Shown: positions 17,044 to 26,343, counted from the stretch's first letter. The stretch: 54,684 nt of DNA from an uncultured Actinomyces sp. (GCA_938040725.1 CALHZX010000117.1:1-54684); one strand, 5' to 3'. The notes: generated by a model not told the origin, from the letters alone. Made by a program: numbers and translations.

Positions 17044-18626
17044 CGAACAATCTCCTCGCTGGGTGCGGGCAGGTGCTCAACGTCGAGTGTGCCCTCGTGG
17101 ATCCAGGCATCCAGTGCTGCCTGCCTGGCTTGCTTGCCGAACATGATGGGCCACAATCCGATCCAGCGGTTCTTGAGGAAGAGACGCAGGAGGGAGTTGG
17201 CACGCATCGAGTCGATGTCTCCGCGCTCGTGGGCGATGCCCGCGGCTCGCTGAGAGCAGAAGCCACCTTGGCAGGGGCCCATGCCCAGGCGCATCTGGCG
17301 ACGCACGTCGTCGAGTTGACCCTTGGGCAGGGTGTCCATGACGTTCTCGAGCATGGCGCGCGTGGCCATCTCGCACTCGCAGATGATCTGCTCGTGGGAG
17401 GGGGATTCGTTGCGCGATTCGACGTTGTCGAGGCGGTGGCCAATTGTGTACAGGCGCGCTTCCTTGGCGGGCGGGACGGCCTCGTCGGCTGTCTTGCAGG
17501 CGCGCTGCTCGCCCATCTCCTCGCACATGATGTCGACGATACGCTCGGCCATGAGGCGGTAGGTGGTGAGTTTGCCACCCGCGATGGTCAGCATGCCGTA
17601 GACGCCGTCACGCGTGTTGTGGTCGATGATGCTCATGCCGCGCGCCATGTGGCGGGTGTCGGTCGCAGACACGCGTGAGTCCTTGACGAGAGGGCGCGCT
17701 CCGGCCCAGGCGTGCACGGCGCGGGACTTGCGGAAGCCGGGGATCATGGCCTCGCCGGAGTCGAGCATCTGCTGGACCTGGTCGGCGGGGATCGACAGGC
17801 GATCCGGGTCGTCGGCCTTCAGGTCGGTCGTGCCGATGATGCACACGGTGTGGTCGGGCACGAGAATGTCGCCGTCGGCGGGCCACACGCAGCGGTTGAT
17901 GACTGAGTGACTCAGGCGGTGATTCATCGCGATCATGATGCCGGCGCCCGGGACGACGTCGACACCGTGGCAATCCGCCATGGCGGCGATCTGCCCGGCC
18001 CAGGGGCCGCCGCAGTTGAGGACGAAGCCACATTCGATGCGCACATCCTCGCCCCCGCGCTCGTCGTGGACGATGACGGCGCTGACGCGATCACCTTCGC
18101 GTTCAACGGCGGTGACGCGGTGGTAGGTCAGGACCTGCGCCCCGTACGCCTGCGCGGAGCGGATCGCTCCCCAAGTCATCTGCCAGCCATCGACCGTGCC
18201 GTCCTGGACCTCGAAGGCTCGCTTGATGCGCGGGTCGAGCCGGGGTTCGCGGCGCAGGGCCTCAGCAATGGAGATTTCCGCAGCGGGCACCTTTGCTGCC
18301 GCTGCGCGGGCCAGGAACTGGTCCGCGTACTCTTCATCATCGTGGGCGGTCACCACGAAGAGGCCACCGGTGGCCTCGATCGCGTTGGCGTTGATGCGCT
18401 TGACGATTTCGTTTTCTTCGGCGCATTCGGTGGCCGACTCGGGATCGGACGCGATGTAGCGACCACCCGAGTGAAGCAGGCCGTGGAAGCGGCCGGAGGT
18501 TCCCTGAGCGATATCGGCCCGATCGACCAGGACGGCTGAGAAGCCGCGCATGGCGACGTCGCGGACGACGCCGGCACCGGTGGATCCGCCACCGATGACG
18601 CACACGTCAGTGCGAAGTGTCTTCAC
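17040..18626 (-). CDS. glpA: Anaerobic glycerol-3-phosphate dehydrogenase subunit A
   Basis: About 528 residues; the catalytic FAD subunit. The N-terminus reads DVCVIGGGSTGAGVVRDVA, and the flavin-linked segment TSGRFHGLLHSGGRY is typical of G3P dehydrogenases. The C-terminal BFD-like [2Fe-2S] region has cysteines in IICECEMATRA and GMGPCQGGFC. The GTG at 18626 is chosen because the protein then begins directly with the FAD fold and GAAGGG lies about 12 nt upstream; the frame remains open to 18737 through the promoter region. Long enough (over 500 residues) to be GlpA rather than aerobic GlpD alone, and followed by glpB and glpC. A palindrome over its promoter suggests repression. Confidence 0.95.
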   Translation of the reverse strand: MKTLRTDVCVIGGGSTGAGVVRDVAMRGFSAVLVDRADIAQGTSGRFHGLLHSGGRYIASDPESATECAEENEIVKRINANAIEATGGLFVVTAHDDEEYADQFLARAAAAKVPAAEISIAEALRREPRLDPRIKRAFEVQDGTVDGWQMTWGAIRSAQAYGAQVLTYHRVTAVEREGDRVSAVIVHDERGGEDVRIECGFVLNCGGPWAGQIAAMADCHGVDVVPGAGIMIAMNHRLSHSVINRCVWPADGDILVPDHTVCIIGTTDLKADDPDRLSIPADQVQQMLDSGEAMIPGFRKSRAVHAWAGARPLVKDSRVSATDTRHMARGMSIIDHNTRDGVYGMLTIAGGKLTTYRLMAERIVDIMCEEMGEQRACKTADEAVPPAKEARLYTIGHRLDNVESRNESPSHEQIICECEMATRAMLENVMDTLPKGQLDDVRRQMRLGMGPCQGGFCSQRAAGIAHERGDIDSMRANSLLRLFLKNRWIGLWPIMFGKQARQAALDAWIHEGTLDVEHLPAPSEEIVR

Positions 18627-18722
18627 CGTTAAAAATCCCTTCACCTGTTGATGAGGAGGTGCCTCATTGCTGCCTCCATCATGCGCCTTATGAGCCCGAT
18701 TGCACGAATGCACACACGACTC

Positions 18723-18736
18723 TGCACATATGTGCA
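18723..18736. promoter_or_regulatory. 14-bp palindromic operator upstream of glpA
   Basis: TGCACATATGTGCA is a perfect palindrome, with CGAC and GTCG flanking it imperfectly. On the minus strand TTGCTA and TATGTG, 17 bp apart, form a possible promoter whose -10 lies inside the palindrome, as expected for a repressor site. The rest of 18627-18892 (266 bp) contains repeated TGCAC half-sites and no gene. Confidence 0.6.
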
Positions 18737-18880
18737 CAGCGTCGTGCTAGCAAAACGACATCCGCACTCATCCGCACAACTCTGGACAAAAACAGGGAAT
18801 TACACACCATGCACATCACGTAATTTCGAATGACTCACGCCCCGTGGACACTCATCCCACGCCATCGGCCCCTCTCCCCC

Positions 18881-18886
18881 TAGAGT
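18881..18886 (+). promoter_or_regulatory. -10 element of a probable leaderless peptidase transcript
   Basis: TAGAGT ends 6 nt before the ATG at 18893, and no Shine-Dalgarno is present. Identical in sequence and spacing to the box before 3706. Confidence 0.55.
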
Positions 18887-18892
18887 TAAGGC

Positions 18893-20926
18893 ATGACGAA
18901 TACACTGCTGGCACGAGTCCTCGACACCGAGTACACCGATTCGACGGTGCGCCCCCAGGACGACTTCTACCGCCACGTCAACGGCACCTGGCTGGCGACG
19001 CACACGATCCCCGCGGATCGCCCCATGGACGGGGCCTTCCACGCACTACGCGACGCCTCAGAAAAGTACGCCCGAGCAATTGCTCAAGACGCGGCGGCAG
19101 GCACCCTGGACGATCCGGACGCCGATCGCATCGCCACCCTGTGGACCCAATTCCTCGACGAAGACACCATCGAGGCAGCCGGTGCCACTCCCCTGCACCC
19201 TGACCTCGACGCGATCAACGCGTGCGCCACCCGCGAGGAACTCGCCCGCGAAATGGGCCGCCTCATGCGCGAGGGCATCGGAGGCCTCGTCGGCGCGTAC
19301 GTGGGCACCGACCCTCACGATTCCTCCCGCTACATGGTCTCCCTCGTCCAGTCCGGAATCGGCCTGCCCGACGAGGCCTACTACCGCGAAGAGGACTACA
19401 CGCCAATCCGACAGGCCTACGTCGCGCACACCGCTCGTCTCCTCACCCTCGCTGGCATGGACGACGCCGAAGGAGCGGCCACGCGCATCATGGAGCTCGA
19501 GACCGCGCTCGCCTCACACCACCGCGACTCCGTGACCAACCGCGATCCCCTACTCTCCGACAACCCCACGCCGTGGGAGGAACTCGCCACGCTCGCGCCC
19601 GGATTCGACTGGGACGCGTGGGCGAGCGGCGCACGCATGCCCGTCTCCGGCCTCGTCGTCAACGTCGACCAGCCCGACTTCCTCAAGGCCGCCTCCGCCC
19701 TGTGGGCCACCACCGACCTGCCCATCCTCAAGGAGTGGCTGAGCGCCTCGGCCATCGACTGCCACGCCTCCCTCCTCTCTGGCGACTTCGTGAACGAGAA
19801 CTTCGATTTCCACGGTCGCACACTGTCGGGCACGCAGGAGCTGCGTCCGCGCTGGAAGCGTGCCCTCGGCCTCATCGAGGCCTACCTGGGCGAGGCCATG
19901 GGCCGCGCGTGGGTTGCACGTCACTTCCCGCCCAACGCCAAGGAAGCGATGGACACGCTGGTGCGCCGCCTCCTTGACGCCTACGGCGAGTCGATCCGTG
20001 ACCTCGACTGGATGAGTGAAGACACGAAGGTAAAGGCACTCGACAAGCTGGCAACCTTCAACCCCAAGATCGGCTACCCCGTCAAGTGGCGCGACTATTC
20101 AACCCTGCACCTGGACCCCAAGGCTTCCATCGTTGACAACGTGCGCGCCGCCAACGCCCACGCCACCGACCGCGAATGGGCCAAGCTGGGCAGCCCAGTC
20201 GACCGCGACGAGTGGTACATGACTCCTCAGACGGTCAATGCCTACTACAACCCCACGCAGAACGAAATCGTCTTCCCCGCCGCGATCCTCCAGCCCCCGT
20301 TCTTCGATGCCGAGGCTGACGACGCGGTAAACTTCGGTGCAATCGGCGCGGTTATCGGCCACGAGATCGGTCACGGCTTCGACGACCAGGGGTCGCGCTA
20401 CGACGGAGCGGGAAACCTGTCGAACTGGTGGACGGACGAGGACCGCGCCGCCTTCGAAGAACGCACCCACGCGCTCATCGCGCAGTACGACGCCCTCACC
20501 CCCACGATCCTCCTCAACCAGCGCGACAACGAGAAATCCGAGGCAAGCGAGGACACTGAACGCACTCTCCCCCACGTCAACGGCGCGCTCACGATCGGCG
20601 AGAACATCGGCGACCTCGGCGGCCTGACGATCGCATGGAAGGCCTGGGCCTGCGCGCTCGCGGAGCAGGGCCTCACGCCCCAGACGGCGCCCGTCATCGA
20701 TGGAATTTCGGGACCGCAGCGTTTCTTCTACTCGTGGGCTCGCGCCTGGCGAACAGCCACACGCCCCCAGTTTGCACGCCAAATGCTGGCAATCGACCCC
20801 CACTCCCCCGCAGAGTTCCGATGCAACCAGGTACTGCGCAACCTTGACACTTTCGCCCGGGCCTTCAACGTCACTCCCGGCGACGAGATGTGGCTCAATC
20901 CCACCCAGCGCGTCACCATCTGGTAA
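18893..20926 (+). CDS. pepO: M13-family zinc endopeptidase (neprilysin/PepO-like)
   Basis: A 677-residue peptidase. The zinc site is H490-E-I-G-H494 within VIGHEIGHGFDDQGSRYD, and the third ligand is the Glu of GENIGDLGGL (GExxxD). The substrate-binding NAYYNP motif precedes it (VNAYYNPTQNEIVFPA). The N-terminal M13 domain begins at PQDDFYRHVNGTWL. There is no signal peptide or transmembrane anchor, so it is cytoplasmic, as for lactic-acid-bacterial PepO, and would cleave imported oligopeptides. The aminopeptidase gene follows after 115 bp with its own ribosome-binding site, making a small peptide-catabolism neighbourhood. Confidence 0.95.
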   Translation: MTNTLLARVLDTEYTDSTVRPQDDFYRHVNGTWLATHTIPADRPMDGAFHALRDASEKYARAIAQDAAAGTLDDPDADRIATLWTQFLDEDTIEAAGATPLHPDLDAINACATREELAREMGRLMREGIGGLVGAYVGTDPHDSSRYMVSLVQSGIGLPDEAYYREEDYTPIRQAYVAHTARLLTLAGMDDAEGAATRIMELETALASHHRDSVTNRDPLLSDNPTPWEELATLAPGFDWDAWASGARMPVSGLVVNVDQPDFLKAASALWATTDLPILKEWLSASAIDCHASLLSGDFVNENFDFHGRTLSGTQELRPRWKRALGLIEAYLGEAMGRAWVARHFPPNAKEAMDTLVRRLLDAYGESIRDLDWMSEDTKVKALDKLATFNPKIGYPVKWRDYSTLHLDPKASIVDNVRAANAHATDREWAKLGSPVDRDEWYMTPQTVNAYYNPTQNEIVFPAAILQPPFFDAEADDAVNFGAIGAVIGHEIGHGFDDQGSRYDGAGNLSNWWTDEDRAAFEERTHALIAQYDALTPTILLNQRDNEKSEASEDTERTLPHVNGALTIGENIGDLGGLTIAWKAWACALAEQGLTPQTAPVIDGISGPQRFFYSWARAWRTATRPQFARQMLAIDPHSPAEFRCNQVLRNLDTFARAFNVTPGDEMWLNPTQRVTIW

Positions 20927-21041
20927 AAGCGTGTCCCAGCCGACAAAACTCGGCGCGCCACGCGCAATCACCCCCAACACATGACAACATAAGAATGTTG
21001 AGCGCAACAGCGCCCCCATTCCATCGACGGAAAGGCATCCC

Positions 21042-23606
21042 ATGCCAGGCCTGAACCTGACTCGCGAGGAAGCGACCGAGCGAGCCTCGATCATTTCCTC
21101 TGTGACCCGCTACGAGATCTCACTGGACCTCACGCGCGGAGACACCGACTTCGGTTCATTCACCCACATCGAGTTTGACGCGCGCGAAGGCGCCTCCACG
21201 TTCGCTGACCTCGTGTCCAACAACGTCCACTCGATCACGCTGAACGGCAACGCCCTGGACCCCTTCACGGTTCACCAGGACAACCGCATCGCGCTGGAGA
21301 ACCTGGCCGAGCACAATGTCCTCGAGGTTGAGGCGTCCTGCCAGTACATGCACACGGGCGAGGGCCTGCACCGCTTCGTCGACCCCGCCGACGGTCAGGC
21401 CTACACCTACTCGCAGTTCGAGGTTCCGGACGCTCGCCGCGTGTACACCACCTTCGAGCAGCCCGACTTGAAGTCCACCTTCACGCTGACGGTGAAGGCC
21501 CCCAAGGGCTGGAAGGTCTTCTCTAACGCTCCGACCCCCGCCCCTGAGGAAGCGGGCGAGGCCTGGGTCTACCGCTTCGCGACCACCGAGGTAATGTCGA
21601 CCTACATCACCGCAATCGTCGCTGGCCCCTACGAAGGCACGACGGCCACGCTGACATCCTCCGATGGTCGCACGATCGACCTGGGTGTCTACGCCCGCGC
21701 CTCAATCGTTGAGCACCTGGATGCCGACGAGATCATCGACATCACTCGACGCGGCTTCGAGTTCTTCGAAGGCGCGTACGGCATCGCCTACCCCTTCACC
21801 AAGTACGATCAGATTTTCGTGCCCGAATACAACGCGGGCGCCATGGAGAACGCCGGTTGCGTGACCTTCCGCGACGCCTACGTGTTCCGCACGCGCCCCA
21901 CCGAAGCTCAGATGGAAGCTCGCGCCAACACGATCCTGCACGAGCTGGCACACATGTGGTTCGGCGACCTGGTCACCATGAAGTGGTGGAACGACCTGTG
22001 GCTCAACGAGTCCTTCGCCGAGTTCATGAGCCACCTAGCCCTGGCCGAGGCCACCAAGTACACCGAAGGCTGGACCGGGTTCATGGTCCGCAAGGACTGG
22101 GGCCTCAAGCAGGATCAGCTGCCCACCACCCACCCGATCACGGCTGAGATTCGCGACCTGGCCGACGTTGAGGTCAACTTCGACGGCATCACCTACGCCA
22201 AGGGCGCCTCCGTGCTGCGTCAGCTCGTCTCCTACGTGGGACGCGACGCGTTCTTCGCGGGCCTGCATGAGTACCTGACGAAGCACTCCTACTCCAACGC
22301 GACGCTGGACGACCTGCTCTCCGAGCTGGCCGCCGCCTCGGGCCGAGACCTGGCCTCGTGGTCGAAGGTCTGGCTGGAGGAAGCCGGCGTCACCCTCCTG
22401 CGTCCGGTCATCACGACCACCGAGGACGGCACGATCGAGCGCCTTGAGATCACGCAGGAAGCTTTCTCCGAAGGCGCCTCCCTGCGTCCGCACCGCATGG
22501 GTGTGGCCGGCTACTCGCTGACCGAGGAGGGCACGCTCGCGCAGGTCTTCCGCGAGGAGCTCGACGTTGACGGCACCTCCACGGTGGTCGAAGCCGCCGC
22601 GGGTATCGTTCGTCCGGACTTCATCCTCGTCAACGACGGCGACCTCGGCTACGCCAAGGTCCGCCTCGACGATGAGTCCCTGGCCTTCGCGGTTGCTAAC
22701 ATCACCAAGTTCACGGATTCGCTGACCCGCGGCGTCGTCATGGCCTCCGCGTGGGACATGACCCGTGACGGCGAGATGCCGGCGCGTGATTACCTGAACC
22801 TGGCACTGCGCGCCGTGCCCGTCGAGGACAACATGAGCCTCCTGACGCTCACCCTGCGTCACATCGACGAGGCCGTGCGCACCTTCGTCGCGCCCGAGTT
22901 CCGCGCTGACGCCGCAGAGGACACGGGCCGTCGCCTGCTCCTCCTGGCACGCACCGCTGCCTCCGGCTCCGATGCACAGCGCATGCTCGTCGCTGCCGCC
23001 GCCCGCAACGCGACCAGCCCCGAGCAGTTTGAGGCCATCCGCGCCCTCTACGACGGCACCCAGACCCTGGACGGCCTGGACCTCGACGTTGACCTCAAGT
23101 GGGGCCTGCTGATCGCCCTCGTGCGCGGAGACGCCGCCACCGAGGAAGACATCGCAGCCTTGGAGGCCACCGACGACACGATGACCGGCCACCAGAATGC
23201 CGCCGCCGCCCGAGCGGCTCGCGCCGGTGAATGGGTCAAGGCCGACGTGTGGGACAAGGTCCTGACCGATACATCGATCCCCAACGACACCCGCTGGGCG
23301 ATGATCTCGGGCTTCTGGGCGCAAGCACGCACCAACCCGTCGGCCTACGCGACCTACGTGGGCGAGTACTTCGAAGCGCTGGCAGGCATCTGGGAGACCT
23401 TCACCTTCCACACCGCCGAAGACCTCACGACGCTGCTGTTCCCGAACGCCATCGCGGGCTACGCCCCCGAGGTCGACGTGGTCGCTTCCGGCAAGGCATG
23501 GATCGAAGCGCACGCGGATGCCTCCGCTGGCACTATCCGCATCATCCGCGAGCTCATCGACGTGTGTGAGCGTCAGATCGCCAACCAGGCGGTGGATGCA
23601 GGCTGA
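21042..23606 (+). CDS. pepN: Aminopeptidase N (M1 family)
   Basis: An 854-residue M1 metallo-aminopeptidase of the actinobacterial PepN type. The exopeptidase motif is G266-A-M-E-N270 and the zinc site H300-E-L-A-H304 followed by the distal Glu in WLNESFAEF. The ERAP1-like C-terminal domain of helices makes up the last 300 residues. GAAAGG about 7 nt before the ATG supports the start. No secretion signal; it releases N-terminal residues from peptides in the cytoplasm, downstream of endopeptidases such as the M13 enzyme encoded just before it. A strong hairpin follows the stop. Confidence 0.97.
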   Translation: MPGLNLTREEATERASIISSVTRYEISLDLTRGDTDFGSFTHIEFDAREGASTFADLVSNNVHSITLNGNALDPFTVHQDNRIALENLAEHNVLEVEASCQYMHTGEGLHRFVDPADGQAYTYSQFEVPDARRVYTTFEQPDLKSTFTLTVKAPKGWKVFSNAPTPAPEEAGEAWVYRFATTEVMSTYITAIVAGPYEGTTATLTSSDGRTIDLGVYARASIVEHLDADEIIDITRRGFEFFEGAYGIAYPFTKYDQIFVPEYNAGAMENAGCVTFRDAYVFRTRPTEAQMEARANTILHELAHMWFGDLVTMKWWNDLWLNESFAEFMSHLALAEATKYTEGWTGFMVRKDWGLKQDQLPTTHPITAEIRDLADVEVNFDGITYAKGASVLRQLVSYVGRDAFFAGLHEYLTKHSYSNATLDDLLSELAAASGRDLASWSKVWLEEAGVTLLRPVITTTEDGTIERLEITQEAFSEGASLRPHRMGVAGYSLTEEGTLAQVFREELDVDGTSTVVEAAAGIVRPDFILVNDGDLGYAKVRLDDESLAFAVANITKFTDSLTRGVVMASAWDMTRDGEMPARDYLNLALRAVPVEDNMSLLTLTLRHIDEAVRTFVAPEFRADAAEDTGRRLLLLARTAASGSDAQRMLVAAAARNATSPEQFEAIRALYDGTQTLDGLDLDVDLKWGLLIALVRGDAATEEDIAALEATDDTMTGHQNAAAARAARAGEWVKADVWDKVLTDTSIPNDTRWAMISGFWAQARTNPSAYATYVGEYFEALAGIWETFTFHTAEDLTTLLFPNAIAGYAPEVDVVASGKAWIEAHADASAGTIRIIRELIDVCERQIANQAVDAG

Positions 23607-23624
23607 TCAGCCTTTCGCTAGCGT

Positions 23625-23656
23625 GCGGGGGCGTGGCCATGCGGCCACGCCCCCGC
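23625..23656 (+). terminator. Terminator hairpin after pepN
   Basis: GCGGGGGCGTGGCC (23625-23638) and GGCCACGCCCCCGC (23643-23656) form a perfect 14-bp stem with a 4-nt loop. The insertion sequence begins 6 bp beyond it. Confidence 0.75.
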
Positions 23657-23662
23657 CGTCTA

Positions 23663-23686
23663 CGGGTTATAGGACATTTCGTGTTG
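23663..23686 (+). repeat. Terminal inverted repeat, left
   Basis: 24-bp end starting CGGGTTATAGGACA; four mismatches to the right end. Confidence 0.8.
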
Positions 23687-23692
23687 CCGGGG

Positions 23693-24871
23693 TTAGTCCC
23701 AGGTGTTGTGGTAGGGGGTGGTGTGGTGGAGTTCGTTGAAGCAGATTGCGTCGCTCCAGCCGGGGATGGTGCCGGTGGCTTGGTGGTTTTGCGCGGCTTG
23801 TTGCCAGGCGTTTTCGAGGGCTGTGTCGGTGGGCATGGTGGCCAGGATTGTCGCTGCTGGTGGCGGGTGGGCTGAGTGGGTGTAGCACCACCAAAACACG
23901 GCTTTCATGCGTCGGGTCAGGCGCATGGCGCGGTGGTCGGGCAACATCTGGCGTAGGCGCGCGTTCGTGCTTTCGATCTGGTTGGTCATCGCGGGCATCC
24001 GATGTGTCCAGGTGGGGTCCAGGTAGGTGAACAAGAGCCCCTGGGAGATGAGCTTGTTGAGGCTGTTACGAGCCCGAACAAGCCTCTCGTGGGTGTATTC
24101 CCACCCCCCTCAGGCCTGCGTGTTTTCTCCTCCCAGAAGCCCGTCCAGCGCGCGCACCACCCCTGGTAGGCGCCTATCCATTCCTGGGCGCCTTCAATGT
24201 CGCGCACGTGCGTGAGCTGGCGCCCCAAAGCATACAAGCTACGCGAGGCATCCAGTGTGGGGCCCGTTGTGGTGGCTTGGCGAATACGGCAATACGCATG
24301 GAAGGTACAGCGTTGAACGCGCGTGGTCGGCCAGATTCTCTTGCACGCCCTCGCGAACCCGCTGCCCCCGTCGGTCACGACCAGGGCCGGGGGCGCGATC
24401 CGGCTCATGAGCACTTCCCAGGCCCGGGAATTCTCACTCCTAGCCGCGTACCAACCCAGCACGCAATCGGGTGCTTGGGCGATGAGGACCACGGCGCCTG
24501 GGCCCAGGTGAATACCGTCAACGAAGATGACCTCATGAACCTCATCGACGATCGGGCTGAAAGGCCATAACTGCCACAACGGCTCACAACGCCTACGAAA
24601 CGAGCGGCCCCCACCAGGCAAATCCTCCTGACGGCGACGGCCAAGGAGCCAGGCCAAGAACTCATCAAGATGCTTGGCCGTGGAATTAATGCGACTGACC
24701 CAGCTGATAGTGCACGGGGCGCAGCGCCACCGCTGCGCCCCTGACGCTCAGTGTCCATACCTGGTCATCACCCGCCCGCACGCCGGGCATGTGGGGGCAT
24801 TCAAACCCCCACGATGAAACAACCACCTTCAATGTGGATTTTTCCCCACCAGCAAGCCGAAACATCGCCAC
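23693..24871 (-). pseudogene. IS1249-family transposase, multiply inactivated
   Basis: The joined frames would give roughly 390 residues, normal for the family. A GTG at 24871 opens the reading. A zinc-ribbon-like N-terminus (CPACGRVMTRYGH then ASGAQRWRCAPC) is followed by the catalytic region: Asp in VIFVDGIHLG, Asp in LVVTDGGSGF and Glu in TNQIESTNARLR, a DDE triad. Three lesions are seen: an apparent one-base gain in a C-run near 24793, a TGA about 17 codons later (compatible with CGA to TGA), and a frame change in a G-run near 24104-24109, after which YTHERLVRARNSLNKL continues in another frame. It cannot make a functional transposase as written. Confidence 0.85.
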
Positions 24872-24876
24872 AAAAC

Positions 24877-24900
24877 CAACACGTTTTGTCCTTTAACCCG
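24877..24900 (-). repeat. Terminal inverted repeat, right
   Basis: On the minus strand this reads CGGGTTAAAGGACA and on to CGTGTTG, mirroring the left end. Confidence 0.8.
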
Positions 24901-24923
24901 CAAACGACCCGTTCAGAGACAAC

Positions 24924-24954
24924 AAAAAACCGACACTCACAACCTGAGTGTCGG
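24924..24954 (-). terminator. Intrinsic terminator of the tRNA-Ala gene
   Basis: On the minus strand CCGACACTCA, a 5-nt loop and TGAGTGTCGG form a 10-bp stem followed directly by six T residues. A textbook rho-independent terminator, 10 bp past the tRNA 3' end. Confidence 0.92.
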
Positions 24955-24963
24955 AATTTCCTG

Positions 24964-25036
24964 TGGAGCTAGGGGGATTCGAACCCCCGACCTCTTCCAT
25001 GCCATGGAAGCGCGCTACCAACTGCGCCATAGCCCC
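24964..25036 (-). tRNA. tRNA-Ala (anticodon GGC)
   Basis: A 73-nt cloverleaf. The acceptor arm pairs GGGGCTA with TAGCTCC (one G-T pair), the D arm contains AGTTGGTAGC, and the anticodon stem CTTCC/GGAAG encloses ATGGCAT with GGC as anticodon. The T arm GGGGG-TTCGAAT-CCCCC is canonical. CCA is not encoded. Its own promoter and terminator flank it. Confidence 0.96.
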
Positions 25037-25069
25037 GTTATTTAGTTCGTCGCCCCGGCGACCTGATAA

Positions 25070-25099
25070 ATAATAGCGGACCCTCAAACGTTTACGCAA
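25070..25099 (-). promoter_or_regulatory. Promoter of tRNA-Ala
   Basis: On the minus strand TTGCGT (25099-25094) and TATTAT (25075-25070) with an 18-bp spacer, 33 bp before the tRNA 5' end. Confidence 0.6.
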
Positions 25100-25173
25100 A
25101 TCCAATTCAGTGCCCCTCGTCACAATATAGAGAAATCGTTGAGTTTCTGCGGCAACGAGGGGCCCGAGCGCTC

Positions 25174-25908
25174 TCACGCCCCGAGGATGTCCTCACGCGA
25201 GCCAATATTGTGCGAGGCAAGCCTCCACCCGGTCACAGCTGCGCTCTTGGAGGTCGACATCCCTACGGGCACGAGTTCCGACCAGTGGCAGTTGTCCACG
25301 CCGCGCAGTCCGTTGAAGACGGCTGGGTCCAGCCCCAACAGGGACACGATGCCACGCGCGATCGCAGAACCGTGCGAGACCACGATCAATGACTGGTCGT
25401 CCCGACATGCGCGAGCAGCCTCCAGGACGGCGTCACGCACGCGTTCCCCGACGACCTCGGAGCGTTCTATCTCAACGAGGTCACACTCCCCATCTGCCCG
25501 ATACTGCACAAAGGCCTCGGGCTGCTCTCGGGCAATCTCCTCGTAGGTCTTTCCCTCGAAGCTCCCGTAGGAACGTTCTGTGAGCCGCTCATCGAACTCC
25601 GGCCCTTCGCACGGGTACCCAGCGATATCGAAAACGCGCGCGACGATCCGCGCGGTATCAACCGCACGCCCCAGGGGCGAGCTCACGATACGCACTCCCC
25701 CATCGTCGTAGCTGCGCCCGTCCTCGGCGGCAAACATGCCCACCTCGGCACTCGGTTCGCACAGACGACTGACGAGTACACCAGCCGCGCCCGCCGCTTG
25801 GGATCGCCCAGCCTCGTTCAGGGGCTTATCGATGCGTCCCTGGAATCGCCGCGCCAGGTTGAAATCCGTCTGTCCGTGACGCAGCAGGACAATCCGTGAT
25901 GCGCTCAC
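25174..25908 (-). CDS. Histidine phosphatase family protein (possible GpgP equivalent)
   Basis: A 244-residue phosphoglycerate-mutase-fold phosphatase. The phospho-acceptor histidine is in LLRHGQTDFN, with RFQGRIDKPLNEAG after it, and the second catalytic His is in IVVSHGSAIARG. In mycobacteria the gene directly after nadD-rsfS encodes glucosyl-3-phosphoglycerate phosphatase (GpgP), and this gene holds the same position. That role is an inference from position only, because the fold covers many substrates. Its ATG overlaps the rsfS stop (ATGA). Last gene of the obgE-proBA-nadD-rsfS run. Confidence 0.88.
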   Translation of the reverse strand: MSASRIVLLRHGQTDFNLARRFQGRIDKPLNEAGRSQAAGAAGVLVSRLCEPSAEVGMFAAEDGRSYDDGGVRIVSSPLGRAVDTARIVARVFDIAGYPCEGPEFDERLTERSYGSFEGKTYEEIAREQPEAFVQYRADGECDLVEIERSEVVGERVRDAVLEAARACRDDQSLIVVSHGSAIARGIVSLLGLDPAVFNGLRGVDNCHWSELVPVGMSTSKSAAVTGWRLASHNIGSREDILGA

Positions 25909-26330
25909 TGGCCAGCCCCCGCCCCGTGCGTTGCCGCACGCTCCGCAGCGGCAGCACGAGCCTCATCGGTATCGACATCGATCGGTATGGCCGGGCAGTC
26001 ACCCCATAGCCGCTCAAGTGCGTAGTACTCGCGTTCCTCCTCCGATAGCACGTGCACGAGCAGCTCCGAATAGTCCAGGAGCACCCAGGTGCCCTCTGCA
26101 CGTCCCTCGATATGTGCCGGACGGCGATGGTGCTCGACCCAGATGCGGTCCATGATGTCCTCGGCGATGGCACGCACCTGGCGGTCCGTCGGAGCCGAGA
26201 CGACCACGAAAGCGTCCGCCAGGGCGAGCTTGCTGGTCACGTCAACGAGGACCGGGTTGATACCACCTCGGTCGTGCGCGGCACGAGCAACAAGGCTCGC
26301 CAGTTCTGCGGTAGCGTCGGGAAGGCTCAC
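25905..26330 (-). CDS. rsfS: Ribosomal silencing factor RsfS
   Basis: About 141 residues. RsfS (Iojap/YbeB) binds L14 on the 50S subunit and blocks subunit joining when nutrients are low. The conserved core is visible as KLALADAFVVVSAPTDRQV and AEGTWVLLDYSELLVHVLSEEEREYYALERLWGD. The GTG at 26330 follows AAGGAG by 5 nt and fits the normal family N-terminus; the longer open frame to 26429 runs into nadD. C-terminal 25 residues are Ala/Glu-rich and specific to this lineage. Located 13 bp after nadD, a linkage widespread in bacteria. Confidence 0.95.
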   Translation of the reverse strand: MSLPDATAELASLVARAAHDRGGINPVLVDVTSKLALADAFVVVSAPTDRQVRAIAEDIMDRIWVEHHRRPAHIEGRAEGTWVLLDYSELLVHVLSEEEREYYALERLWGDCPAIPIDVDTDEARAAAAERAATHGAGAGQ

Positions 26331-26343
26331 GTTTCTCCTTGGG

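Larger units (their letters stand above)
23663..24900 (-). mobile_element. IS1249-like insertion sequence (IS256-type), decayed
   Basis: A 1238-bp element bounded by inverted repeats CGGGTTATAGGACATTTCGT (extending to 23686) and, inverted, CGGGTTAAAGGACAAAACGT (24900-24877). They match at 20 of 24 positions. It contains one broken transposase gene. No clear target duplication is visible in the flanks. It sits between the pepN hairpin and the tRNA-Ala terminator, so neither neighbour is disturbed. Confidence 0.82.

Noticed and set aside
22035..23513. A 492-codon minus-strand frame opposite pepN
   Set aside because: Gly/Arg/Val-rich translation without motifs, opposite a clear M1 peptidase.
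24014..24900. Possibility that the IS transposase uses programmed frameshifting
   Set aside because: A nonsense codon near the N-terminus and two separate run-length changes make a functional programmed shift unlikely.
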